Source of the DNA: Bacteroidales bacterium UBA6851
Lineage (GTDB): Bacteria > Bacteroidota > Bacteroidia > Bacteroidales > UBA932
Length of the DNA: 64,000 nt
Reading direction: 5' to 3'
NCBI GenBank assembly: GCA_002451795.1
Contig: DKDJ01000002.1
Span: forward strand, 1-64,000
Shown piece after piece: positions 51,628 to 59,509 of this stretch (the first letter of the stretch is position 1; each line of letters opens with the position of its first letter). Under the pieces are notes generated by a model that was given only the letters and a program-made list of their open reading frames with translations, was not told the origin of the DNA and did not search any database. The position numbers and the translations under genes were made by a program.

Positions 51628-52347
51628 TCAACTTCTCTGCACGGAAGCGCTACAGAGGGTATGTTCTCCTGCCTTGGCGATGAATAGGTACTCATCGTTA
51701 TGCTCTTGCTTTAGCCCGATGGAAAGGTTCTCACCGCGCCGTATCTCTTTCTTGAAGTTGAGGTCGAGCCTGAATCTTGTGGAACTGTCTACGACATTAT
51801 CGGGAAGGAGATCGAAAATCATTTCTATATATCGGTTGTTGTTGAGGTGTCCGTTGAAGTCGCACTCGCTATAGCCTACCTTTCTGGAGTCTGTAGTGTC
51901 CGGGGCGAAATCTCTAATTCGCCGCGGCCCTTCGCAAGGGAGGGAGAATGACTTGCCGCATACGTCAAGTTCGTCTCCTGGATAGATGGGACGTCTTGAT
52001 GTGATGTCGATCATGCACCATTCTGTGGTTCCTCTTCCGATTTCATGTCCTGATTCGTCCGAGATTCGTATGCACCTATAGAACGTGATGCCTCCTTTGG
52101 AGACTGGCCATACCGTGACATACAATGGGTCGTATAGACTGGGTCTGCGGTCAATTTCAAAGGCCGAACGGATAAGAATCCAACTCCGGTTCTCTCTTGC
52201 CATCACGTCTATCCCGAATCCTTCCGTCCGGATGTTCTGGCCTATGGCGTTGATGATGTGCCCACAAAGTGAAGGTACTGTAATCTGTCCCTTGAAGTCT
52301 ATTTCTTCTGGAACTACTGAGTATGCGTATGTGTTCATATATGTCAT
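51628..52347 (-). CDS. Acyl-ACP thioesterase (FatA-like), copy 2
   Basis: A 239-residue double hot-dog acyl-ACP thioesterase. It has RSWILIRSAFEIDRRPSLYD and VWPVSKGGITFYRCIRISD in the first half, and the catalytic segment SECDFNGHLNNNRYIEMIFD in the second. It is diverged from copy 1 at 38143 but shares the architecture. ATG 52347 is used because the -7 box TAACTTTG lies at 52366-52373, which rules out the codon further upstream. It is a single-gene unit. Confidence 0.87.
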   Translation of the reverse strand: MTYMNTYAYSVVPEEIDFKGQITVPSLCGHIINAIGQNIRTEGFGIDVMARENRSWILIRSAFEIDRRPSLYDPLYVTVWPVSKGGITFYRCIRISDESGHEIGRGTTEWCMIDITSRRPIYPGDELDVCGKSFSLPCEGPRRIRDFAPDTTDSRKVGYSECDFNGHLNNNRYIEMIFDLLPDNVVDSSTRFRLDLNFKKEIRRGENLSIGLKQEHNDEYLFIAKAGEHTLCSASVQRS

Positions 52348-52365
52348 GTTTGATTTTTGTACATG

Positions 52366-52373
52366 CAAAGTTA
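52366..52373 (-). promoter_or_regulatory. -7 box of thioesterase copy 2
   Basis: TAACTTTG on the - strand, 18 nt upstream of ATG 52347. Confidence 0.6.
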
Positions 52374-52457
52374 TCTATGGTTCTGCATGGGATGAAGCTA
52401 ATGGCATTAAATTGATTATTTGGTGACTAAAATGCTTGTTTTACGGGAATAATTGCC

Positions 52458-52465
52458 TATTTTTG
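52458..52465 (+). promoter_or_regulatory. -7 box of the LytTR regulator gene
   Basis: TATTTTTG matches TAnnTTTG, 60 nt before ATG 52526. Confidence 0.5.
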
Positions 52466-52525
52466 GGATGAATTACTGGATGTTTGTTGTTTATCCCAGT
52501 GTGGTCTGGGCTAAAATTTAGGTAT

Positions 52526-53338
52526 ATGAACTCTATTTTCCGATTTCCGAAGAGCTATGCGGCGCATCTTATCTATATACTTTTACTGCCACTGTTCTTT
52601 ATTTCGTTCTGCTTCCTGTATAACCCATTCGGGATACAGGAGTTTTATCTTGTGGGCGGGAAATCCTTCGCGTTCCACATAGTGATGTTGTCTTGTATAC
52701 AGATCGGCGTGCTTGCCCTTTCGAGGCTTGCTCTTTTCCTGATTCTCCGTAAGAGGACGTTCCTGTGGTGGCATTATGCGCTATGGTGTCTCTCTGAAGT
52801 GCTGTTTTGTGCCTGTTTTATGGCCCTGTACACGACGCTGTTTTTCGGGTCAGACCTTCCTTTCTTCCCTGCGCTCTCGCGCTGCCTTGAATTTGCATAT
52901 CTCGTACTGGTTTACCCATATCTGTTTCTTGTACTGATAAGGATTGCTATTAATCTGTCTTCGGAACTGGATTCCCGTGGAGCCGTCAAGGAGGATGAAC
53001 TCATGAAGTTCTACGATGAGCATAAAAAACTTCGCATGACCATTGATCCGGAGGCTGTGCTTTATATTAGTGCAGAAGCTAATTATCTAAAAATTCATTA
53101 CTTCGACGGTGACGTGGTAAAAGAGTTCCTGCTCCGCAATTCTATGAAAAGCATCGAGTCCAACAATTCCGCTCGCTCTCTCGTTCGCTGCCATCGTTCG
53201 TACTTCATCAATCCTCATCATGTAAGTGTACTTAGTCGCGGAAAGGATGGACTTATCTTCGCGGAACTCAAGAACTCCTCGCTTGGCCATATTCCTGTGA
53301 GCAAGCAATATTATGACAGATTGTCAGATATGCTATAA
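52526..53338 (+). CDS. Membrane-anchored LytTR DNA-binding regulator
   Basis: A 270-residue protein. Four membrane helices fill the first half (AAHLIYILLLPLFFISFCFL, then about residues 46-70, 78-105 and 120-145). A LytTR DNA-binding domain follows, from about 170: VLYISAEANYLKIHYFDGD, FLLRNSMKSIESN and LVRCHRSYFINPHHVSVLSR, the classical LytTR core. No receiver or kinase domain is attached, so the membrane part is probably the sensor. ATG 52526 places the first helix in the usual position. A palindromic hairpin follows the stop. Targets are unknown; flanking promoters are candidates. Confidence 0.87.
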   Translation: MNSIFRFPKSYAAHLIYILLLPLFFISFCFLYNPFGIQEFYLVGGKSFAFHIVMLSCIQIGVLALSRLALFLILRKRTFLWWHYALWCLSEVLFCACFMALYTTLFFGSDLPFFPALSRCLEFAYLVLVYPYLFLVLIRIAINLSSELDSRGAVKEDELMKFYDEHKKLRMTIDPEAVLYISAEANYLKIHYFDGDVVKEFLLRNSMKSIESNNSARSLVRCHRSYFINPHHVSVLSRGKDGLIFAELKNSSLGHIPVSKQYYDRLSDML

Positions 53339-53351
53339 TTCAAGCCTATAG

Positions 53352-53368
53352 TTCAAGCCGGGCTTGAA
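53352..53368. terminator. Palindromic hairpin between the LytTR gene and secA
   Basis: TTCAAGCCGGGCTTGAA followed by TTTT. It can end the LytTR transcript and sits directly before the -33 element of secA. Confidence 0.6.
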
Positions 53369-53369
53369 T

Positions 53370-53400
53370 TTTGATAGTACGACAATAATAATTATATTTG
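53370..53400 (+). promoter_or_regulatory. Promoter of the secA operon
   Basis: TTTG (53370-53373), 19 nt, TATATTTG (53393-53400); full Bacteroidota layout, 23 nt before the start codon. Confidence 0.8.
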
Positions 53401-53423
53401 CGAGATTGTTAAAATTCGATTAA

Positions 53424-56400
53424 ATGTCATTGACTTCAATAATTGGAAAGTTGTTCGGGTCCAAGGCTGACCGCGATTATAAGGCAGTGAAGCCTATTTT
53501 GGACAAAGTACTTGCCGTGTATCCTGAGATAGATAAGCTCAGTGATGATGAACTTCGTGCACACTCTGCTGCTTTGAGACAGAAAGTGGCAGATGTAGAA
53601 GCTCCTTTTGAGAAGAGAATTGCCGAAATAAAGGATGAACTCAACAAGGATATTCCTGTGGAGCAGAAAGAAGCACTTGCCGGTGAGTCTGATAAACTTG
53701 TTAAGGATGAGGATGAGGCTATTGAAAAATGTCTTGACGAGATTCTGCCCGAGGCGTTTGCGATAGTAAAATCCACGGCCAGAAGATTCAAGGAGAACAA
53801 AGAGATAGTGGTCAATGCCACGGATTTTGATCGTGATCTTTCTGTGTCCCATGATTTCGTGAAGATAGATGGGGATAAGGCAGTGTATTCCAACCATTGG
53901 GTTGCCGGTGGCAACGAGATTACCTGGGATATGGTGCACTATGACGTGCAGATTATCGGCGGTATCGCTCTGCATCAGGGAAAGATTGCAGAGATGGCGA
54001 CCGGTGAGGGTAAGACCCTTGTGGCTACGCTTCCTGTGTTCTTGAATGCACTTGCCGGGAAAGGAGTCCACGTGGTTACGGTCAATGATTATCTGTCCAA
54101 GCGTGACTCAGAGTGGATGGGGCCTCTCTACATGTTCCATGGGCTATCGGTGGACTGTATTGATAAGCACGAGCCGAACTCCAAGGCGAGAAGAAATGCT
54201 TATGCTTGTGACATTACATTCGGTACCAATAACGAATTTGGATTTGACTACCTCAGGGACAATATGGTCACAAGTGAGGATGATCTTGTACAGCGCAAGC
54301 ATCATTACGCAATCGTCGATGAGGTGGACTCCGTGCTCATAGACGATGCCCGTACTCCTTTGATTATATCCGGCCCTGTCGCAAGGAATAAGACGGATGA
54401 GGCTCAGTTCCTTGAGTTTAAGCCTTATGTGGAGAAACTTTATCAGGCGCAGAGGGCATTCGTGAACCAGACGCTCAATGATGCCAAGAAGGCTATTTCT
54501 GCCGGGGATGAGGCTGAAGGCGGAAAACTCCTCCTTCGTGCCCACAAGGGTCTGCCAAAGTATTCACCACTTATCAAGTATCTTTCAGAGCCTGGTATCA
54601 AGACTCTGATGCAGAAGGCGGAGAATTATTATATGCAGGACAACGAAAAAGAGATGCCAGTGGTGACTGATCCTCTCTATTTCGTTATCAATGAGCAGCT
54701 TAACACTGTGGATATGACCGATAAAGGTCATGATGTGCTTGCGCAGGCAGTGGGGAATGATGATTTCTTCGTGCTCCCTGACGTGGGAAGTCAGACGGCT
54801 GAGATCGAGCACTCTGACTTGTCTCCGGAAGAGAAGCAGCAGAAGAAGGACGAATTGAGAATGGCGTTCTCTACCAAGAGCGAGAGAGTTCACACTGTCA
54901 TCCAGCTTCTCAAGGCATATACGATGTTTGAGAAAGATGTCGACTACGTGATTATGGACGGTAAGGTGAAGATTGTGGATGAGTCTACCGGTCGTATCAT
55001 GGAAGGACGGCGCTGGAGTGATGGCCTCCATCAGGCTGTTGAAGCTAAGGAAAATGTCAAGGTAGAGGGCATCACGCAGACATTCGCCACTATTACACTT
55101 CAGAATTATTTCCGAATGTATCACAAACTTGCCGGTATGACTGGTACAGCTGAGACCGAGGCCGGTGAATTTTGGAGCATTTACAAACTTGATGTGATGG
55201 TGATCCCGACGAATCGTCCTGTCATAAGGGATGATCAGCCGGATCGTATATACAAGACCAAGAAAGCCAAGTTCGCTGCTGTGATTGATAGGATAGTGGA
55301 ACTCACAGCTGCCGGAAGGCCTGTGCTTGTGGGTACATCCGATGTGGAGACGTCAGAACTTCTCAGCCGAATGCTCCGTATGCGTGGTATCAAGCACAAT
55401 GTGCTCAATGCTAAGGAGCATGCGAGGGAAGCCGATATCGTGGCGCAGGCCGGACAGTCCTCTACTGTGACCATCGCTACGAACATGGCTGGTCGAGGTA
55501 CGGATATCAAACTTTCCAAAGAGGTTAAGGATGCCGGCGGGCTTGCTATCCTCGGTACGGAGCGTCATGATTCCCGCCGTGTAGACCGTCAGCTCCGTGG
55601 ACGTGCCGGACGTCAGGGCGACCCGGGTTCGTCTACTTTCTATCTCTCGCTTGAGGATGACCTCATGCGTATGTTTGGTGCTGACAACATCGCCAAGATG
55701 GTAGACCGTCTCGGAATGGAGGAAAATGATGTCCTCGAGGCTAATATGCTTACAAAGGCAGTTGAGAATGCCCAGAAGAAGAAGGAGGAGATAAACTTCG
55801 GCTCTCGTAAGCACCTTCTTGAGTATGACGATGTCATGAACTATCAGCGTGAAGCTATATACTCGCGTAGAAGGAATGCTATCAGCGGAGACAAGATAGA
55901 GATTGATCTCCGTAATATGATGATAGACAGCGCCGCCATTTTCGTGGATTCGCACAAGTCATTGAGTTATGAGGACTTCAATACAGAGCTTATCGCAGAA
56001 TTCTCTATAGATTGCGGCTTTGATGAGGACTTCTACAGCAAGGCTAAGCCTGAGGCTATTCAGGCCAAGCTCTGCGAACAAATGGAAGCTGAGTATCATA
56101 GAAGGATGGAGACTCTGGTTTCCAAACTCAATCCTATCATCAAGGAAGTTTATGAGAAGCAGGGAAAGATGTACCAGAACATTGCCATCCCTGTTTCCGA
56201 TGGTATCAAGCAGATGACTCTCGCCGTCAATCTTGAGAAAGCGTACAACTCTGATGGAAAGGAAATTGCCAAGACTCTTACCAAGAATATTATTCTTTTC
56301 CAGATAGATGAGCACTGGAAATCGCACCTTCGCGACATGGATGATCTTAAGCAGAGTGTGCAGACGGCTTCTTATGAGCAGAAAGATCCTGTGGTCGTCT

Positions 56401-56693
56401 ACAAACTTGAGGGCTACAATCTTTTCGCTTCCATGCTTGAGGATTTGAATAGGGACGTGCTTTCATTCCTTCTTAAGGTCTTCGTTCCTCTTTCGGAACG
56501 TCCACAGCAGCCTCAGCGCCCGCAGCAGCCCGATATGAGCCAGATGCGTGCTAGTCGCAATGACTTGAGCACTAATGCTGCCCAGAATGCACGTACTCCT
56601 ATCAAGGTAGACAGGCAGGTTGGTAGAAATGATCCGTGTCCTTGCGGAAGCGGCAAGAAATACAAGAATTGTCACGGAAAAGGACTTGTATAA
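53424..56693 (+). CDS. secA: SecA, preprotein translocase ATPase
   Basis: A 1,089-residue motor of Sec protein export, long as in other Bacteroidota (E. coli has 901). Motifs are MATGEGKTLVATLPVFLNA (Walker A near 190), the conserved VTVNDYLSKRD, IVDEVDSVLIDDARTPLIIS (Walker B), GMTGTAETE, TNMAGRGTDIKL and LRGRAGRQGDPG. Extra helical segments sit around residues 300-450. A Pro/Gln-rich linker leads to the SEC-C zinc motif CPCGSGKKYKNCHG at the end. The stop overlaps the bactofilin start by one base. First gene of a four-gene operon. Confidence 0.97.
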   Translation: MSLTSIIGKLFGSKADRDYKAVKPILDKVLAVYPEIDKLSDDELRAHSAALRQKVADVEAPFEKRIAEIKDELNKDIPVEQKEALAGESDKLVKDEDEAIEKCLDEILPEAFAIVKSTARRFKENKEIVVNATDFDRDLSVSHDFVKIDGDKAVYSNHWVAGGNEITWDMVHYDVQIIGGIALHQGKIAEMATGEGKTLVATLPVFLNALAGKGVHVVTVNDYLSKRDSEWMGPLYMFHGLSVDCIDKHEPNSKARRNAYACDITFGTNNEFGFDYLRDNMVTSEDDLVQRKHHYAIVDEVDSVLIDDARTPLIISGPVARNKTDEAQFLEFKPYVEKLYQAQRAFVNQTLNDAKKAISAGDEAEGGKLLLRAHKGLPKYSPLIKYLSEPGIKTLMQKAENYYMQDNEKEMPVVTDPLYFVINEQLNTVDMTDKGHDVLAQAVGNDDFFVLPDVGSQTAEIEHSDLSPEEKQQKKDELRMAFSTKSERVHTVIQLLKAYTMFEKDVDYVIMDGKVKIVDESTGRIMEGRRWSDGLHQAVEAKENVKVEGITQTFATITLQNYFRMYHKLAGMTGTAETEAGEFWSIYKLDVMVIPTNRPVIRDDQPDRIYKTKKAKFAAVIDRIVELTAAGRPVLVGTSDVETSELLSRMLRMRGIKHNVLNAKEHAREADIVAQAGQSSTVTIATNMAGRGTDIKLSKEVKDAGGLAILGTERHDSRRVDRQLRGRAGRQGDPGSSTFYLSLEDDLMRMFGADNIAKMVDRLGMEENDVLEANMLTKAVENAQKKKEEINFGSRKHLLEYDDVMNYQREAIYSRRRNAISGDKIEIDLRNMMIDSAAIFVDSHKSLSYEDFNTELIAEFSIDCGFDEDFYSKAKPEAIQAKLCEQMEAEYHRRMETLVSKLNPIIKEVYEKQGKMYQNIAIPVSDGIKQMTLAVNLEKAYNSDGKEIAKTLTKNIILFQIDEHWKSHLRDMDDLKQSVQTASYEQKDPVVVYKLEGYNLFASMLEDLNRDVLSFLLKVFVPLSERPQQPQRPQQPDMSQMRASRNDLSTNAAQNARTPIKVDRQVGRNDPCPCGSGKKYKNCHGKGLV

Positions 56694-57139
56694 TGTTATT
56701 GAACCACAAGAATATGCAGAAGACAACAGAAACTGGTGCAGGAATCAATGATGTGACCCGCATCTCCAAAGGCGCTACCATTAAGGGGGATCTCGTTTCC
56801 TCCTCAGATATTAGAGTTGACGGTACTATTGACGGTAAGGTTCTTTCATCTGGCAAGATTGTCGTAGGAGAGCAGGCTGAATTGTCTGGCAGTCTCTATT
56901 GTTCCAACCTTGATTTGTGGGGAAAGATGGACGGTGACATTTATGTTAAAGATACGCTGTGCATCAAGAGCACGGCGGTTGTTAACGGGAATATTCACGT
57001 CAATAAGCTTCAGGTGGAAATGGGCGCTCAGATCAATGGTACCTGCAAGATGATGACTGAGCAGGAGTATGAAGACCTTGTATCCAAGGTCAGTATGAAG
57101 AAGACTCCGGTGAAATCTGACAAGCCCAAAGAAGCTTGA
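56693..57139 (+). CDS. Bactofilin (DUF583 polymer-forming cytoskeletal protein)
   Basis: A 148-residue bactofilin. The beta-helix core shows repeated G-x-I/V rungs: RISKGATIKGDLVSSSDIR, VDGTIDGKVLSSGKIVVG, ELSGSLYCSNLDLWGKMDG, DIYVKDTLCIKSTAVVNGNI and QVEMGAQINGTCKM. Bactofilins polymerise without nucleotide at the inner membrane and position cell-wall or envelope machinery. Its start codon shares a base with the secA stop. Linkage to secA and a nucleotide-sugar epimerase suggests shared expression with envelope growth. Confidence 0.93.
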   Translation: MLLNHKNMQKTTETGAGINDVTRISKGATIKGDLVSSSDIRVDGTIDGKVLSSGKIVVGEQAELSGSLYCSNLDLWGKMDGDIYVKDTLCIKSTAVVNGNIHVNKLQVEMGAQINGTCKMMTEQEYEDLVSKVSMKKTPVKSDKPKEA

Positions 57140-57144
57140 ATAAT

Positions 57145-58233
57145 ATGTTGAGCCCTAATGTGAATCTATCCGGTAAGACGGTCCTTGTGACTGGTGCTGC
57201 CGGATTTATTGGAAGTAATCTTGTGAAAAGGTTGCTTTCACACGTGAGTGACATTACTGTAATCGGGATTGATTCCATTACCGATTATTATGATGTGAAT
57301 ATAAAGCATGGCCGACTTGCTGAGATAGAGGAATGTGCGCGTAAATCTGGTTCCAAGTGGTCTTTTATACGAGCATCCATTGCCGATAAGAGTGTCCTCG
57401 ATGCAATTTTCGAAAGCCATGAGATAAGCGTGGTGGTAAACCTTGCTGCACAGGCTGGGGTGCGTTATAGTATTACCAACCCTGATGCTTATGTTGAGAG
57501 TAACCTTATAGGGTTCTACAATATTCTTGAGGCGTGCCGGCATCATGAGGTGGAGCACCTTGTCTATGCGTCTTCTTCTTCTGTGTATGGCAGCAATAAG
57601 AAAGTCCCTTATAGCACAGATGACAAGGTGGATAACCCTGTCAGCCTATATGCCGCTACCAAAAAGAGCAATGAGCTTATGGCCCATGCCTATAGCAAAC
57701 TTTACAATATACCTTCCACTGGGCTGAGGTTTTTTACCGTGTATGGTCCAGCTGGTCGTCCTGATATGGCTTACTTCGGGTTCACTGACAAGCTTCGGGC
57801 GGGACAGACCATAAAGATATTCAATTACGGGCACTGTATGCGTGACTTTACCTATATTGATGATATCGTGGAGGGGGTAGTGAGAGTTATGGGGCATGCT
57901 CCAGAGAAACGTACAGGAGAAGATGGGCTTCCGATTCCGCCATATATGGTGTATAATATCGGAAACAGCTCCCCGGAGAACCTTCTGGACTTCGTGACGA
58001 TACTTCAAGAAGAGTTGATTTCTGCGGGTGTCCTTCCGCCAGAGTACGATTTCGAGTCACACAAGGAGCTTGTTCCTATGCAGCCAGGAGACGTCCCTGT
58101 GACGTATGCTGATACGACTCCTCTTGAGAGGGATTTCGGATTCAGACCGTCCACGCCTCTTCGCGATGGGCTTAGGGCTTTTGTCCGGTGGTACGCTTCG
58201 TATTACGGAACATATTCGCAGGAAAACAATTAA
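57145..58233 (+). CDS. NAD-dependent nucleotide-sugar epimerase (UDP-glucuronate 4-epimerase type)
   Basis: A 362-residue extended short-chain dehydrogenase. The NAD-binding motif is LVTGAAGFIGSNLVKRL near residue 12, followed by GIDSITDYYDVNIKHGRL, the signature of UDP-glucuronate 4-epimerases, then NLAAQAGVRYS, YASSSSVYGSN, the catalytic SLYAATKKSNELMAHAY (YxxxK) and FTVYGPAGRPDMAYFGFT. It should supply UDP-galacturonate for capsule or LPS. ATG 57145 begins 5 nt after the bactofilin stop. UDP-glucose or dTDP-glucose epimerisation is a less likely alternative. Confidence 0.9.
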   Translation: MLSPNVNLSGKTVLVTGAAGFIGSNLVKRLLSHVSDITVIGIDSITDYYDVNIKHGRLAEIEECARKSGSKWSFIRASIADKSVLDAIFESHEISVVVNLAAQAGVRYSITNPDAYVESNLIGFYNILEACRHHEVEHLVYASSSSVYGSNKKVPYSTDDKVDNPVSLYAATKKSNELMAHAYSKLYNIPSTGLRFFTVYGPAGRPDMAYFGFTDKLRAGQTIKIFNYGHCMRDFTYIDDIVEGVVRVMGHAPEKRTGEDGLPIPPYMVYNIGNSSPENLLDFVTILQEELISAGVLPPEYDFESHKELVPMQPGDVPVTYADTTPLERDFGFRPSTPLRDGLRAFVRWYASYYGTYSQENN

Positions 58234-58240
58234 TGATAAG

Positions 58241-59395
58241 ATGAAGAAGATAATGTTGCTCGGCTCCGGAGAACTTGGGAAGGAGTTTGTCATTGCTGCC
58301 AAAAGAGCAGGACAATGGGTGATTGCGTGTGACCGTTACGACAATGCTCCGGCTATGCAGGTTGCTGACGAGAGGGAAGTGTTCAATATGCTGGACGGAG
58401 AGGCTCTCGCTGCAGCGGTTGAGAGGCATCATCCTGATATTATTGTTCCTGAAATAGAGGCAATCCGTACGGAGCGCCTTTTCGATTTCGAAAAATCCGG
58501 CATTCAGGTAGTGCCGTCAGCAAGGGCGGTAAACTACACCATGAATCGCAAGGCTATCAGAGATTTAGCTGCCAAAGAACTCGGACTTCGGACCGCCAGG
58601 TACTTTTATGCCAAGACATACGATGAACTTGTGGATGCGGCTGAGAAAATAGGCTTCCCGTGTGTGATAAAGCCGTTGATGTCATCTTCGGGACATGGAC
58701 AGAGTATGGTAAAGTCGAAAGATGATCTTCGTCGGGCATTCGATGATGCCATGGCAGGAAGCAGAGGCGATGTCAAGGAGGTGATTGTGGAGGAGTTTAT
58801 TCACTTCCGCTCCGAGTTTACGCTGCTTACAGTGACACAGAAATGTGGTCCTACCTTGTTTTGTCCGCCAATAGGACATGTCCAGAAAGGTGGAGACTAT
58901 CGTGAATCGTGGCAGCCTTATGATATCCCGCAAAAGTTCCTTGAGGCTGCGCAGGACATGGCTGCAAAGATAACTGCCGCACTTACTGGGGCCGGCATTT
59001 GGGGGGTGGAGTTTTTCCTTGCCGATGACGGTGTGATTTTCTCGGAGTTGAGCCCGCGTCCTCACGATACAGGCATGGTGACACTTGCACATTCCACTGC
59101 TTTGTCTGAGTTTGAACTGCATTTTCGTGCGCTTATGGGGCTTCCGATTCCTGAAATCAAACTTGAGAAGCCGGCGGCAAGTGCTGTAGTTCTTTCCCCT
59201 GTGGAGTCCGATAGGCCGCTTGATTATCATCTTGATGAGGCTTTTTCTCAGGAAAATACCATAGTGCGAGTGTTTGGTAAGCCAGATGCTCATGTGGGAA
59301 GACGAATGGCGGTGGTATTGTGCTATGGCGATAAAGGAACATCTGTTGATGAACTCCGCAGCAAGGCCAAACGACTTGCATCTACGATACTTTAG
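58241..59395 (+). CDS. purT: PurT, formate-dependent GAR transformylase
   Basis: A 384-residue ATP-grasp enzyme that makes formyl-GAR from GAR, formate and ATP in purine synthesis, suited to anaerobes. Features are IMLLGSGELGKEFVIAAKR, IVPEIEAIRTERLFDFE, the ATP-grasp lid PLMSSSGHGQSMVKS near residue 150, GVEFFLADDGVIFSELSPRPHDTGMVT (metal and substrate residues) and LSEFELHFRALMGLP. ATG 58241 follows the epimerase stop by 7 nt; earlier in-frame codons lie inside the epimerase gene. The operon ends with the hairpin downstream. Confidence 0.95.
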   Translation: MKKIMLLGSGELGKEFVIAAKRAGQWVIACDRYDNAPAMQVADEREVFNMLDGEALAAAVERHHPDIIVPEIEAIRTERLFDFEKSGIQVVPSARAVNYTMNRKAIRDLAAKELGLRTARYFYAKTYDELVDAAEKIGFPCVIKPLMSSSGHGQSMVKSKDDLRRAFDDAMAGSRGDVKEVIVEEFIHFRSEFTLLTVTQKCGPTLFCPPIGHVQKGGDYRESWQPYDIPQKFLEAAQDMAAKITAALTGAGIWGVEFFLADDGVIFSELSPRPHDTGMVTLAHSTALSEFELHFRALMGLPIPEIKLEKPAASAVVLSPVESDRPLDYHLDEAFSQENTIVRVFGKPDAHVGRRMAVVLCYGDKGTSVDELRSKAKRLASTIL

Positions 59396-59425
59396 GAAGA
59401 GTGTTACATTATCAGATAACATTGT

Positions 59426-59459
59426 AACGTTGGCTACTTCTTTAGTCAACGTTTTTTAA
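59426..59459 (+). terminator. Terminator of the secA-purT operon
   Basis: AACGTTGGCTA (59426-59436) pairs with TAGTCAACGTT (59443-59453) with one G-T pair, followed by a T run that merges with the next promoter. Confidence 0.8.
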
Positions 59460-59467
59460 TATATTTG
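59460..59467 (+). promoter_or_regulatory. -7 box of the GH9 gene
   Basis: TATATTTG, 42 nt before ATG 59510, immediately after the purT terminator. Confidence 0.7.
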
Positions 59468-59509
59468 CTTCCGTTACCATTTATTATTGACACCAAAACA
59501 ATTGTCTAA

